Below are positions 1 through 9,712 of a stretch of DNA of 64,000 bases, one piece after another; position 1 is the first letter of the stretch, and each line of letters opens with the position of its first letter. The stretch covers positions 1,007,756-1,071,755 of the forward strand of contig NZ_JRYR02000002.1 of the NCBI RefSeq assembly GCF_000807855.2, written 5' to 3'. The notes under the pieces were generated by a model, which did not search any database, was not told the origin of the DNA, and was given only the letters and a program-made list of their open reading frames with translations. This DNA is from Flammeovirga pacifica (GTDB lineage Bacteria > Bacteroidota > Bacteroidia > Cytophagales > Flammeovirgaceae). The translations under genes and the position numbers were made by a program.

Positions 1-128
1 ATGTTCAACCTATCGGAGAACGTGCTATTCCCGGTCAACAAGTAGACGAAAATTCTACAGCCGATTTTGGTGTGGGTGCTTACCTACTTGCTGCTTGTGA
101 AATGTATCAACTAGTTAGCCAACAATAA
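1..128 (+). CDS. C-terminal end of a GH105-type unsaturated uronyl hydrolase (partial)
   Basis: An open frame runs in from the left edge (third frame) and stops at TAA 126-128, leaving about 41 residues. The tail contains the stretch GVGAYLLAACEMYQL, which resembles the C-terminal helix of GH105/GH88 (YteR-like) unsaturated rhamnogalacturonyl or glucuronyl hydrolases. These enzymes remove the unsaturated uronic acid left by polysaccharide lyases. Only the last helix is visible, so the substrate cannot be judged. A second GH105-type fragment sits at the other edge on the opposite strand, so the two are separate genes. Confidence 0.6.
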   Translation, partial: VQPIGERAIPGQQVDENSTADFGVGAYLLAACEMYQLVSQQ

Positions 129-312
129 AATATTTTACTTTCTATGTCTTATTGGAGAAAGTCGATATCAGTATAGAAAGTCTTAGCGTCATCAACACAA
201 AAGTATTGGTATCTCTTCTCTTTGATCAAGTTCCAGAAATAGAAAATGAAAATCTACGATTAAATTGGCCTACAGAAAATAGTAGAAGTACAAAAACATT
301 ATTAATTACGAG

Positions 313-338
313 AAAAGGACGTATAAATACGTCCTTTT
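313..338. terminator. Bidirectional hairpin terminator
   Basis: A perfect 11-bp inverted repeat (313-323 with 328-338, four-base loop) is flanked by A and T runs on both sides. It lies just downstream of the leftward gene ending at 346 and can also stop rightward transcripts from the GH105 fragment. The rest of 129-345 holds nothing I recognise. Confidence 0.8.
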
Positions 339-345
339 CTTGTGC

Positions 346-1731
346 CTATCGTCGACTTTTTGATGGTGTTGCTGGTCGGGCAGCAGGTCTTGTTGTAGGT
401 CGTGTAGAAGGTGCGGGCCTTGTTTGTGGCCTCTGTTGGGGTTTATTGTACGATCTATTGTAAGAATTATTCGACGGTCTTGTTGCTTTCTTTTGTGTAT
501 TTGAAGGCATTGTAGAAGGTCGAGTTTGTTTCTTATTATGAGATGGTGTGGTCGTTGTCTTCTTTTGTTTTGTATTACTCTTTTGTGTAGGGTAATTATA
601 AGTAGGTACACTCACCTTATTATTTTTCACGTTAGAGTTCTTTCCAGATTTTTCTGAAGACGTCTTCCAATCGGTTTGCACCTGTTTTCCTGTAGAAGCC
701 TTGCCTGTTCTTTTATCTGATGTAGATGGTTTTGCTTTTTCTTCATAAGTGTTATATGGAGAAGATTTCACCTGTTTATCAGAAGTTGCAGGAGTATTTG
801 GTTTCCCCGCTTTATTCTCTTTCGTATTTTTATCTGCAGTACTTGGTGTACCCGGCTGTACCGATTTATCTTTTCCTTTATGATCTGAAGTCTTAGGTTT
901 CATCGACTTATCTGATGTTTTTGGAGTTGCTGGCTTTGCCGATTTATCCTTTGGTTTCACATCAGAAGTAATAGGTTTCTGTTGAGGTAATTGAGACGCA
1001 TTACCCACATCTTTATGTCGTTTATCAAAAGACTTATTAGGGTATTGTTTTGCATAATCAGTCTTTCTTATTTCTTTATGCATGTTCACCGCTCTATGAC
1101 TTTTTCTCACTGTAGTATGTCGATAGGTTGGTCTATGATGAATATTAATATTCACCCTAACATGATTTCTATAATAAGGTACAGGATAAGGTCTCCAAGG
1201 TCTATAATAAGGAGGATAATAACCCCAATAAAACGGTGATCTCCAAGGGTTGTAATAAGGTCCCCAAAACCAAACATAAATAGGAGGATGATGTACGTAA
1301 ATAGGTTCTACAATATAATTTGATCCATACATGTAGACATCTCCTACCACTTGAACTTGTGTTTCTCCTTTTTCATCTTTTTCCACATCGATTACAGCTA
1401 CATCTTGGTATTTATCTTCCCCAATAACAGCTTGTATTGTAATTACGTGTGTATTTTTCTTTGAAGTATCAACTACCCTAAGGTAATCTACCTCTCCATC
1501 GTTATTTAAATCTAAATTAGAAATTTGTTGTTCTGGATCGTTTAATTTTTTTTCAAATTCCTCTAAGTCTTTTGACTCACCAAAAACGGCAGCGACTACT
1601 TCTAAATCTAAGTTGGCACTTATATCATCGTCTGTAGCTGTTACGGTAGTCTTATCTTGTGCATTTGTCCAATGGAAAATACTTAAGAAAAATAAAGACA
1701 ATAGAATTGATTTGGTGTATATGATTCTCAT
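346..1731 (-). CDS. Secreted protein with Tyr/Trp/Pro-rich middle and basic low-complexity tail
   Basis: This is a 461-residue protein of unknown function. Residues 1-24 form a signal peptide ending at TNAQ. Residues about 25-130 are acidic and compact, with an EF-hand-like DLNNDGEVDYL loop that could bind calcium. Residues about 150-200 are extremely rich in Tyr, Trp, Pro, Phe and His. From about residue 230 to the end the protein is Lys/Ser/Thr/Pro/Gln rich and finally Arg/Pro/Thr repetitive, with a strongly basic end. Similar architectures are found in uncharacterised Bacteroidota envelope proteins. The basic tail may bind anionic polymer or peptidoglycan, but that is a guess. It stands alone, with a terminator just downstream. 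Confidence 0.75.
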   Translation of the reverse strand: MRIIYTKSILLSLFFLSIFHWTNAQDKTTVTATDDDISANLDLEVVAAVFGESKDLEEFEKKLNDPEQQISNLDLNNDGEVDYLRVVDTSKKNTHVITIQAVIGEDKYQDVAVIDVEKDEKGETQVQVVGDVYMYGSNYIVEPIYVHHPPIYVWFWGPYYNPWRSPFYWGYYPPYYRPWRPYPVPYYRNHVRVNINIHHRPTYRHTTVRKSHRAVNMHKEIRKTDYAKQYPNKSFDKRHKDVGNASQLPQQKPITSDVKPKDKSAKPATPKTSDKSMKPKTSDHKGKDKSVQPGTPSTADKNTKENKAGKPNTPATSDKQVKSSPYNTYEEKAKPSTSDKRTGKASTGKQVQTDWKTSSEKSGKNSNVKNNKVSVPTYNYPTQKSNTKQKKTTTTPSHNKKQTRPSTMPSNTQKKATRPSNNSYNRSYNKPQQRPQTRPAPSTRPTTRPAARPATPSKSRR

Positions 1732-2312
1732 AATGTAATGTCTTTAATGGTAATTTGATAATTGGTTTTTTTAGTCTAATTGATCGCAGTAGAATCTTCT
1801 CTTCTGAGAGTTTAGTTTTTAAAATCACGCTGTAGTAAACATGATTATTTAGTTATACGTAGCACTGTTGTTAAATCAATTTAATATTGAAAATTAAAGA
1901 GTTAATCTTTTGTAAATGCTTTATTTCTACACTCATTTTGGCATAAAAAATTAATGATTTTTTCCTCTTATTGACCACAAATAAATTGTATACCATTAAA
2001 CTAAATAAATTTATTCATTCTTTTAGTGACATTTTTAATGATTTGATATTACTATATGATTATTCTTAATGTTTAAGATCAAACATCTATCAAAATGAAA
2101 GAAAATTATACTTACTTATTAAAATTCTCAGATTCATAATCCATCAAAAAGTCACTTTGATGAACAATATGAATCGATTGATATAAAAATCAATCAAGAA
2201 ATTAAAAAAAATGTACGAATCAACATTTGATATGTCAAAAGAAATTTTTAGTAAATAAATTTTGTATACTAAAAATAAATATCAGACTATCAAATAATTA
2301 ACACCAACCAAA
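1732..2312. other. AT-rich divergent intergenic region, 581 bp
   Basis: This gap separates two divergently transcribed genes and must hold both promoters. It is very AT rich and I see no credible ORF, RNA gene or strong hairpin. No clean match to the Bacteroidota promoter pair (TTTG and TAnnTTTG) stands out upstream of 2313. Confidence 0.6.
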
Positions 2313-3857
2313 ATGTTTAATTACAAACACTTATTATCCATCCTCATGATGGGGACAATATTTTCAAGTTGTCAACAGTCTTCCAATGATACTTCATTAG
2401 GAAATACTGATACGCTTCCAAAAATGAAAATGACTACTGACATTCCTGATGGAATTGAAAGTTCAAATGAAATTAAAACAGAAACATTAGGAGAACTATC
2501 TTTCTTTGATGGTGTACCTAAACCAGAAACAGCTGAAAAAGTCTATGATTATATAGATTTAGGTCACGCCGTGGATGCTTTTACAAAAGGTATCCAGATT
2601 GCTTCTATGGAGGCGATGAAACAAGGTATTCTTGAATATGGCCCAGCCAACCAAACGGTAGTTATTTTTGAAGAATTGATGGATTCAAAATCGTTCTTCC
2701 TCACAGCCAATACTACAAATGTCTACATGATGTCTTGGTTAGAATTAGGAGATGAACCCATGGTTATTGAAACTCCTCCTGATGTACTAGGTATTATTGA
2801 TGATCATTATTTTAAATATGTAGCCGACTTTGGACGTTTAGGTCCTGATAAAGCGAAGGGAGGTAAATTCTTAATCTTACCTCCAGGTTATAAAGGTGAT
2901 ATACCAAAGGGTTATTTTGTAAAACAAGCAAAAACTCACGGACATTGGGTGATTTGGAGAGGTTTCAAAAAAAATGGAGACCCTAAACCAGCGGTTCGAG
3001 CTACTAAAGCTAATTATAAAGTATATCCGCTATCACAAAAGAACAAACAACCTAAAATGAACTTTGTGAATGTATCAGGACAAGATATCAATACAATCCA
3101 TAAAATGGATGAAAGAATTTATGAAGAAATCAATGCTGTCGTTCAATCAGAACCATCTGCAGCAGAAAATCCTGAAATTTTAGGTACACTTGCGGCAATC
3201 GGTATTGAAAAAGGGAAAGAATTTAATCCTGACCCAAGAATGCAAGCTATATTAAAAGAGGCGGCTAAATTAGGTAGTGCTATTGTACGTACTCAAATGG
3301 CTAAACCTAGAAATGAATATTTATATAAGTTCAAAGGAACGCAATGGTTGAACCCTCTTGCCTATAAAAGCTACCTTTTCGAACATAACGGGGTGCGTTT
3401 ATTAGATGCAAGAAGTGCTTTCCACTTTTATGCCACTGGTATTACCCCTGCCATGTCGATGAAAATTATTGGAAAAGGTTCTCAATATGCTATTGCTTAT
3501 TCAGATAAAGATGGGAACACATTTGATGGGAATAAGACATATAAATATCACATTCCTGCTAACCCTCCAATGAAAGACTTCTGGTCTTTTACAATTTATG
3601 ATAACCAAACTCGATCAATGTTACAAACAGATCAACAATTCCCAGGTATAGACAACAACAAAAAGGGATTGATACAAAACAAAGATGGTAGTTGGGATAT
3701 ATACATTGGGCCTAAAGCCCCTAAAGGAATGGAAAACAACTGGATTCAGACAGTTCCAGGTAAAGGGTGGAATACAATCTTTAGATTGTATGGTCCATTA
3801 GAACCTTGGTTTGATGGTGAATGGTATCCATCGGATGCCGTAGAGGTTAAAGTGTAA
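2313..3857 (+). CDS. DUF1254/DUF1214 domain lipoprotein
   Basis: A 514-residue protein. Residues 1-20 form a lipoprotein signal with the lipobox ending in Cys20 (IFSSC), so it is probably anchored in the envelope. Residues about 70-220 match the DUF1254 pattern (conserved region around TTNVYMMSWLEL and the FGRLGPDKAKGG loop). Residues about 390-510 match DUF1214 (FWSFTIYDNQTRSML, then NWIQTVPGKGW and FRLYGPLEPWFDG). Proteins with this pair are widespread in bacteria and their biochemical role is not established. It is monocistronic, with a hairpin terminator about 16 bp after the stop. Domain identity is secure; function is unknown. Confidence 0.88.
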   Translation: MFNYKHLLSILMMGTIFSSCQQSSNDTSLGNTDTLPKMKMTTDIPDGIESSNEIKTETLGELSFFDGVPKPETAEKVYDYIDLGHAVDAFTKGIQIASMEAMKQGILEYGPANQTVVIFEELMDSKSFFLTANTTNVYMMSWLELGDEPMVIETPPDVLGIIDDHYFKYVADFGRLGPDKAKGGKFLILPPGYKGDIPKGYFVKQAKTHGHWVIWRGFKKNGDPKPAVRATKANYKVYPLSQKNKQPKMNFVNVSGQDINTIHKMDERIYEEINAVVQSEPSAAENPEILGTLAAIGIEKGKEFNPDPRMQAILKEAAKLGSAIVRTQMAKPRNEYLYKFKGTQWLNPLAYKSYLFEHNGVRLLDARSAFHFYATGITPAMSMKIIGKGSQYAIAYSDKDGNTFDGNKTYKYHIPANPPMKDFWSFTIYDNQTRSMLQTDQQFPGIDNNKKGLIQNKDGSWDIYIGPKAPKGMENNWIQTVPGKGWNTIFRLYGPLEPWFDGEWYPSDAVEVKV

Positions 3858-3873
3858 ATTATTGTTTTAATTT

Positions 3874-3907
3874 AAAAAAAGGGTGTATTTTATACATCCT
3901 TTTTTTT
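3874..3907 (+). terminator. Rho-independent terminator
   Basis: An A run, a short hairpin (GGGTGTAT pairing with ATACATCC, one G-T pair) and an eight-T run directly follow the DUF1254/DUF1214 gene. Confidence 0.8.
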
Positions 3908-3963
3908 GTAATGACTAAAACCAAAAATAGTGAATACGCCTACATTATTTATGTATGACATAT

Positions 3964-5706
3964 TTATTTACTATTTCTTTTTTTGTCTAATGCTCTTGTC
4001 GCCTCCATCATCAGTAATGAATCAAAGGATATACCTTTATTTAAAGCTTTGTTTTTCATTTCAAATAACCTTTTATCATCAGACTTAATTCTATTAACTA
4101 TATCTTCAATCTCTAACTCTTTTGTCACTTGACAAATAAAAATTGTATCAATAGGCATTTTGGATAAAGACCAAGAAGGTTTATCTCTAAATGAATTGTA
4201 CATGCTCGCAAAGTTTTTACCTGAAAAAAAAGTGAAAAATGTTGGTGTTTCTGTTATAAACTGGATAGTATCTAATTGGATATCTTTACTTAATTTTTGA
4301 GAACTCACATCTTTAGGAATAATAATTATTTCACCTTCTCTAATATTAAATTCCTCTTCTTCAGAGTAAATTATCATACCTGTTTTTTTTGAATACCATT
4401 GCCAACCCCAATGACCTATTGACCAAACCTTCTGATTTTTAAAACTTAAATTTTGACTGTTCTTCCGATAAAAATCGGCGTATAACCAATCAGAAATCCC
4501 CAATAATAATCCTACTATGATGGTAGTGATGACCATTATAGTATTTATAATAGTCGGTGTTCTTTCCAAGAACGTATGACCAAATAACAGAATAAATGGT
4601 ATTAATAAAAGTACGTGTCGAGTAGCATTAAATGGAGCAAATAAAACTATAAATGCAGATACTCCGATGATATAGAGGGCTAAAGAAAAAAAAGGTGAAC
4701 GCAAAAAATTCTCTCTTTGAGAGATTAAAGAATGTATAACTTGATAACAAATTAAAAGAGTTAAAAGAGTTCCATTAATAATAAATATGTAGTTCAATAA
4801 AGAATTAAACCTAGCTTCTTTAATGATATCAAAGTATACTAACGGAATTAATAATAAAAAAAATGCACTACTACTAATAATAAGAAGAGAAGTTATTTTA
4901 CTGGGAATCAAATTGTATATATAGACGACCGTAATAATTGTAACTGCTCCTAGGGTAGCCATAAAAGCTAATATATTATTTTGGTTTAATCCTGATATAG
5001 AAGTAGTTCGAAAAAATAAATGGATAAAATTAAATTCAAATAAATTCCAAATAGACCAAATCAACAATACTACCAAAGGTACAACTACCACCACACTTTT
5101 TTTGAACTTACCTGTTGCTAGAATAGTAATGAGTATTACTAAAAGCAAAGGCAGTAAGGTATATTTTATAAGTAAACCAATAGAAAGTATTATTGAAGAA
5201 AGCAGGTAATATTTAAAACTATCTCTATTCTGACCTTTTAAAAGGCAATACATGACAACAAGAGATATAGCTAATATTGGAACATCTGTCATCAGATTTT
5301 GATTGACAATAAAAGCAGGGCAAAAGGCAAAAATCGTGAGTAATAAAAAGGGTGACCTAACTTTTAAAAAGTTAGATAACTTGGAAAAAAATAACAGTGC
5401 TATGAATGTAAAAATGGAGAAAAATAAGTGAAGGAAAATTTCACTATCTCCAAATATGGTTAGTGATAAGGATACGAAATAAAAAAATAATGGAGGCTGA
5501 TTAAATTCATAAATTGCCTCTTTTTGGTCACCCCAATTTATTAAACCTGACATTGGTTTTAAAGGATTGTTGCGTATCCATTCAGCAGCTTCTAAATGAA
5601 ATGTATCATCAATATGAAATGCCTTATTTATATTTATACTAGTCAATATAAACCATAGAAAAAACACATAGACAATTAACGGAGGTAACTTATTATATAA
5701 TTTCAT
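3964..5706 (-). CDS. GT-C family membrane glycosyltransferase (PMT/ArnT-like)
   Basis: A 580-residue integral membrane protein with about ten to twelve hydrophobic segments in residues 8-430, then a soluble C-terminal part of about 150 residues. The first loop has an Asp pair (Asp33-Asp34, in HIDDTFHLEA) placed like the catalytic acidic residue of GT-C enzymes. A loop with NQPPLFFY follows. This fits dolichyl- or polyprenyl-phosphate sugar transferases of the PMT_2/RgtA-D type, which glycosylate proteins, lipid A or surface polymers at the outer face of the inner membrane. Donor and acceptor cannot be read from the sequence. It is a single gene, divergent from the GNAT gene with 111 bp between. 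Confidence 0.72.
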   Translation of the reverse strand: MKLYNKLPPLIVYVFFLWFILTSININKAFHIDDTFHLEAAEWIRNNPLKPMSGLINWGDQKEAIYEFNQPPLFFYFVSLSLTIFGDSEIFLHLFFSIFTFIALLFFSKLSNFLKVRSPFLLLTIFAFCPAFIVNQNLMTDVPILAISLVVMYCLLKGQNRDSFKYYLLSSIILSIGLLIKYTLLPLLLVILITILATGKFKKSVVVVVPLVVLLIWSIWNLFEFNFIHLFFRTTSISGLNQNNILAFMATLGAVTIITVVYIYNLIPSKITSLLIISSSAFFLLLIPLVYFDIIKEARFNSLLNYIFIINGTLLTLLICYQVIHSLISQRENFLRSPFFSLALYIIGVSAFIVLFAPFNATRHVLLLIPFILLFGHTFLERTPTIINTIMVITTIIVGLLLGISDWLYADFYRKNSQNLSFKNQKVWSIGHWGWQWYSKKTGMIIYSEEEEFNIREGEIIIIPKDVSSQKLSKDIQLDTIQFITETPTFFTFFSGKNFASMYNSFRDKPSWSLSKMPIDTIFICQVTKELEIEDIVNRIKSDDKRLFEMKNKALNKGISFDSLLMMEATRALDKKRNSK

Positions 5707-5817
5707 TTTTGCTTAACCTGTATACAAAACGAAGTTAATGAATTACTCATCTACATAAGAACTTTTTGATTTATAATATATATTTTCGTAACTCATTCAC
5801 TGATAATACTCATCACT

Positions 5818-6528
5818 ATGAAAAAACAAATCATCCAAAACGTTTTTGAATTCTGGACTCTCGTCGGACAGCAATCCAATCTATTTTCTGATATGAAAAC
5901 ATTTAAAATGGTATGGCATAAAGCATCGGATTGGCCTAATAGAGTTTTTGATATTGATGTAGAGAACCTAGATCAACTGCCTTCATTAAAAAATGGTAGT
6001 ATTCCTGAAGGTGTCACATTAGATGGTGAACTTGATATTCACCTTGATAAGGATCGTTTTGAATATGCTTTTAATCAGATCAATATGTCGGTTAAATTAG
6101 CTACAACAAAACTTTCTGATGAAGACGATGAAAACATCATTTTAGTAAAAAATAAAAAAGATGCTGAGTCTTTTGCAAAAACAGCCTCTGCCTCCTTTAA
6201 ATATAATGTCTCTTCTGAAGTTATATTTAATATGACTTTGTCTGAAAATATTCGAGCATTCATTTATAAAGAAAATGAATTAATATTAGGTTGTGGTATT
6301 TTATTCTTTGATAGTCTTAATAATGCCGGTTTTCACATGATCGGTACCATCGATGAAGCAAGAGGTAAAGGAATTGGTAAAAAAATGACGCTAAAACTTC
6401 TTTTGGAAGCCAAAAAAGAAAATAAAAATCTAGCAGTTCTTCATGCGTCTCAGTTGGGATTACCAATTTATAAAAAATATGGTTTTGAAGAATTTGGTGA
6501 AATCAAAACGTATAGAATATTGAATTAA
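5818..6528 (+). CDS. GNAT family N-acetyltransferase
   Basis: A 236-residue cytoplasmic protein. The C-terminal half (about 105-236) is a GNAT fold with the acetyl-CoA pyrophosphate-binding motif A at residues 180-190 (EARGKGIGKKM, the R/Q-x-x-G-x-G/A pattern). It ends in the usual YKKYGFEEFGE strand-helix. The N-terminal 100 residues show no motif I recognise and may form a second, degenerate GNAT-like half. The acetyl acceptor is unknown. It is monocistronic and shares a bidirectional terminator with the convergent sulfatase gene. Confidence 0.85.
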   Translation: MKKQIIQNVFEFWTLVGQQSNLFSDMKTFKMVWHKASDWPNRVFDIDVENLDQLPSLKNGSIPEGVTLDGELDIHLDKDRFEYAFNQINMSVKLATTKLSDEDDENIILVKNKKDAESFAKTASASFKYNVSSEVIFNMTLSENIRAFIYKENELILGCGILFFDSLNNAGFHMIGTIDEARGKGIGKKMTLKLLLEAKKENKNLAVLHASQLGLPIYKKYGFEEFGEIKTYRILN

Positions 6529-6572
6529 AACACTGTATTCAATACAATTCACACCATCTAATTATGATAAAT

Positions 6573-6612
6573 AAAAGAATGGAAGCATATAATGTTATGC
6601 TTCCATTCTTTT
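6573..6612. terminator. Strong bidirectional terminator
   Basis: A perfect 17-bp inverted repeat (6573-6589 with 6596-6612) with a six-base loop, flanked by A4 and T4, lies between the convergent GNAT and sulfatase genes. It marks the left boundary of the PUL. Confidence 0.88.
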
Positions 6613-6628
6613 TATCTAACCAACAATA

Positions 6629-8179
6629 CTAAGATTCCTTCTGTTTATAATTTTTGATTGAATCTAATTTTGATTGTAGCTCTTTTACTAATTCTGGATG
6701 ATCTTTGGCGACATTAACTCTTTCTTGTAAATCTGTACTCAGATCATATAATTGAGGTTGACGCGACATACCTCCTTCAATTTGTTTTACTTTATCCATA
6801 AAATTAGGAATTCGCTTCCCTTTAGGAATAGGTTGAATGTACTTCCAATCCCCTTTTCTTAATGCTAAAGTAAAACCTTCTTCGAGCATAAGATCACGCC
6901 CTTTATCAGACGTACCTACCAATTCTTGAAGCATGTTTTTAGAATCTGGAGCAACCTCCTTAGGCAATTCAACTCCAAGCAAATGAGCAAAAGAAGCGAA
7001 GAAATCTATATGAGAAAACGTGGCATCATTTACTTGTCCTCCTTTGATTTTATTCGGCCAATAAGTGATCATAGGAACTCTAGTACCACCTTCAAAAGAA
7101 GAGTATTTACCTCCACTAAAAGGACCATTAGGTTTATGATCGCCTAATAGTTCGATGGCATGATCATCATAACCATCTGTTAAGACACCTCCATTATCTG
7201 ACGTGAATATGACTAACGTATTCTGATCAAGCCCTAATTCTTTAAGTGTTTTCATGACCAAACCTGTTGTATAATCCAATTGAAGAATCACATCTCCTCT
7301 TACACCCATTTCAGATTTACCTTTAAATTGATCTGAAGGTAATCTTGGAACATGAATATCGTGGAAAGCGAAATACAAAAAGAAAGGATTGTCTTTATTC
7401 TTTTTGATAAAATCAGATGCTTTTCCTGCTAATTTCTCTGGAAAATCCTCATCGGTCCAAACTGCTTTCTCTCCCCCTTTCATGTATCCAATTCTAGAAA
7501 TACCATTGATGATAGTATTCCCATGTTGTTTATCAGCTCCCTGTCTTAAAAGCTCAGGATGTTCATTGCCAGTAGGTCTATCAGAAATATTCTTTTTATA
7601 ACTTACCGTAATCGGGTCCTTAGGATCTAAATTGACTACATGATGATTTTCTAAATATACAGAGGGCACTCTATCTCCTGTAGAGGGTAATAAAAATGAA
7701 TAATCAAACCCAATTTCTAAAGGACCTGGTTTTACAGCTTTATTCCAATCAACATTTCCATTTCCTAATCCTAAATGCCATTTCCCAACAACACCGGTAG
7801 TATAACCTTTTTCCTTCAACATATCAGGAAGTGTTTTTTTATTTGGATCGATTAGTAAAGGTGCATCACCTGGAAGAATTTGAGCTTGTTTTCTAAAAGC
7901 GTATTCTCCGGTTAGCATAGAATACCTAGATGGTGTACACGTTGCATGAGGTGAATGTACATCCGTAAAAAGTATTCCCTCATTAGCTAATTTGTCGATT
8001 TCTGGTGTTTTTGCTCCTTTTAAACCATTGACACCAATATCTCCATAACCTAAATCGTCTACATAAAAAATAATGATGTTGGGTTTCCCCTCCTGATTGA
8101 CCGCTTGTTTTTGATCGGTTGAAGTCATCTGACAAGACATCAAACCTACCATTGCGGTACTAATAAGTAATTTTTTCAT
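6629..8179 (-). CDS. Sulfatase, S1 family, lipoprotein (CTPSR active site)
   Basis: A 516-residue formylglycine-dependent sulfatase that would remove sulfate esters from an algal glycan. The signal ends in a lipobox with Cys16, suggesting outer-membrane anchoring. The catalytic motif is CTPSR at residues 81-85, with Cys81 to be converted to formylglycine. Metal ligands are Asp41-Asp42 (YVDDLGYGD) and the later SDNGG motif. GKWHLG supplies the usual Lys and His. It is the last gene of the leftward PUL operon, 9 bp after the GH16 gene. No sulfatase-maturing enzyme is encoded in the window. The sulfated sugar and position are not predictable from the motifs alone. Confidence 0.93.
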   Translation of the reverse strand: MKKLLISTAMVGLMSCQMTSTDQKQAVNQEGKPNIIIFYVDDLGYGDIGVNGLKGAKTPEIDKLANEGILFTDVHSPHATCTPSRYSMLTGEYAFRKQAQILPGDAPLLIDPNKKTLPDMLKEKGYTTGVVGKWHLGLGNGNVDWNKAVKPGPLEIGFDYSFLLPSTGDRVPSVYLENHHVVNLDPKDPITVSYKKNISDRPTGNEHPELLRQGADKQHGNTIINGISRIGYMKGGEKAVWTDEDFPEKLAGKASDFIKKNKDNPFFLYFAFHDIHVPRLPSDQFKGKSEMGVRGDVILQLDYTTGLVMKTLKELGLDQNTLVIFTSDNGGVLTDGYDDHAIELLGDHKPNGPFSGGKYSSFEGGTRVPMITYWPNKIKGGQVNDATFSHIDFFASFAHLLGVELPKEVAPDSKNMLQELVGTSDKGRDLMLEEGFTLALRKGDWKYIQPIPKGKRIPNFMDKVKQIEGGMSRQPQLYDLSTDLQERVNVAKDHPELVKELQSKLDSIKNYKQKES

Positions 8180-8188
8180 TTATTTAAT

Positions 8189-9472
8189 TTAGTTGATCGT
8201 TTCAATTTTCCATTGAGCATAATAATCTGTAGAAGTACTTAGTAAAATAGGAGAATCATTTGATTTGGAAGTTGCTCTTAAATACTTTTTAGTCTCTTTA
8301 TTTTTTACCAAAAAATAGCCTTCATTTACATAGATAAATTCCCACTGCGTCCATGCTCCGGTATTATTTAAAGGCTTAGTATAGACTTGTGCATTATTCT
8401 CATCCACCTGAGCTCTGATAAATTTCTGAGTTCCTTCATTTTTTATGTAATAATATGGAGCGAAATCCTCTACTAATTTCCAATGGGTCCAACTACCCGT
8501 TCTAGAGTTATTAGTTTGTTCTATTGCTACATCATCACCTTCTCCTTTTACCCTGAAATAAAAATCAGTCTCTCTATTTCTTAAGCGAATATTATCAGTT
8601 GTATTCGGAGATTGATACATGGGATCTTTTTCCCAAACTCTAACATAATCCACCTCTGCAATAGATAAATCTCCAATAGGCTGATTTACAAAATCACCAT
8701 CACCAAAACTAGCCCCAATAGAAAGCCATAACCATTCTTTTACTTGTGGTACCCATATACCCTCATAACTTACTTTAAGTTCGCCATCATAGTAGATTTC
8801 CATTCGGTCTTCTTCCCATAATAAACCATAAATATGATAACCTTCATGAATATTAGGTGTATCATATTTTTTAGTGTTGGCTTTATGTGCTGCAGCATAT
8901 CCATCAATATGAACTACTGCTTTAGTAAAATCTGAAGTCCAAGCTGATTCAAAAATATCTATTTCGGCTCCATCATTCCCTGTTCCATCTATATTTCCTT
9001 GTTCCTGTCCCTGTAACCAAAAAGCAGTATGATTTCCTTTGGATGTGTCCGCAATTTTGATGCGTGCTTCTAAATAACCGTATTTTGTTTCATACTTACC
9101 TTTAGAATCTACACTACCACAAAACATCTTATCATTGGATGCTTTTGACCCTTTTAAAATCAATTGGCCATTTCCATTTAACCAAACATGATCTTCAACC
9201 CAAAACCATGATTTAATACCTAATTCAGGTCGTGGTGCTCTTGATTTTGTACTTACAGTCTTCGTCCATTTAGAGGTATCTAAAGTAGTACCATTAAACT
9301 CATCAGACCAGACTTCTATCCACGCATCACCTAAGTCTAATTGTTTTTGATTACTTGATAAAAAATAAGGCTGATATTTAACCTCATTTTCCTTTTTCTG
9401 AAGTTGGCTATTGTCTTTAACACAACCCATAAAAAGAAAGAAAATAGTCAGAAAGTAAAATTCATTTTTCAT
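8189..9472 (-). CDS. GH16 endo-glycanase with C-terminal beta-trefoil module, lipoprotein
   Basis: I place the start at the ATG ending at 9472. This gives 427 residues with a lipobox at Cys17 (FLFMGC); the frame is open 34 codons further upstream, but that extension has no signal character. Residues about 50-275 are a GH16 jelly roll with the catalytic EIDIFE motif: Glu170 nucleophile, Asp172, Glu175 acid/base. This beta-bulge form is shared by laminarinases, agarases and carrageenases. Residues about 300-427 hold three similar repeats, each ending in a W-containing strand (WTHWKL, WTQWEF, YAQWKI), typical of a ricin/fascin-like beta-trefoil sugar-binding module. The enzyme probably cuts a beta-linked galactan or glucan at the cell surface. 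The subfamily is not assigned. Confidence 0.9.
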   Translation of the reverse strand: MKNEFYFLTIFFLFMGCVKDNSQLQKKENEVKYQPYFLSSNQKQLDLGDAWIEVWSDEFNGTTLDTSKWTKTVSTKSRAPRPELGIKSWFWVEDHVWLNGNGQLILKGSKASNDKMFCGSVDSKGKYETKYGYLEARIKIADTSKGNHTAFWLQGQEQGNIDGTGNDGAEIDIFESAWTSDFTKAVVHIDGYAAAHKANTKKYDTPNIHEGYHIYGLLWEEDRMEIYYDGELKVSYEGIWVPQVKEWLWLSIGASFGDGDFVNQPIGDLSIAEVDYVRVWEKDPMYQSPNTTDNIRLRNRETDFYFRVKGEGDDVAIEQTNNSRTGSWTHWKLVEDFAPYYYIKNEGTQKFIRAQVDENNAQVYTKPLNNTGAWTQWEFIYVNEGYFLVKNKETKKYLRATSKSNDSPILLSTSTDYYAQWKIETIN

Positions 9473-9712
9473 ACATTTTTTGTTTTGAGGTAGTAAATTA
9501 AATTCATGATCAAAAAACGAGTGTATTAGTTTGCACTCTTTTTTTATCGATACGTTGAGTAAAGTCAGTTGCATCTACCAGATATAAATGTCTGTAGATA
9601 TTTGAAAAACCTTACCCCTTGAATTACACAGAATTGTTGTCACTCATTCTATATTTTAAATAGAACTTATAGCATCCTTTTGCATCTATCCAAGGGGAAA
9701 AGCTTTCTCATT

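Noticed and set aside
152-463. 103-codon open frame on the plus strand starting with TTG
   Set aside because: It crosses the terminator hairpin and the 3' end of the opposite gene, and its second half is the antisense of an Arg/Pro repeat tail. No protein-like features.
1732-2312. Possible small RNA or short gene in the long AT-rich gap
   Set aside because: No hairpin with a T run and no ORF with a credible start and composition; left as plain intergenic.
9615-9697. CCCCTTG/CAAGGGG inverted repeat between GH2 and GH16 genes
   Set aside because: Only 7 bp with a 69-base loop; too weak to call a terminator or operator.
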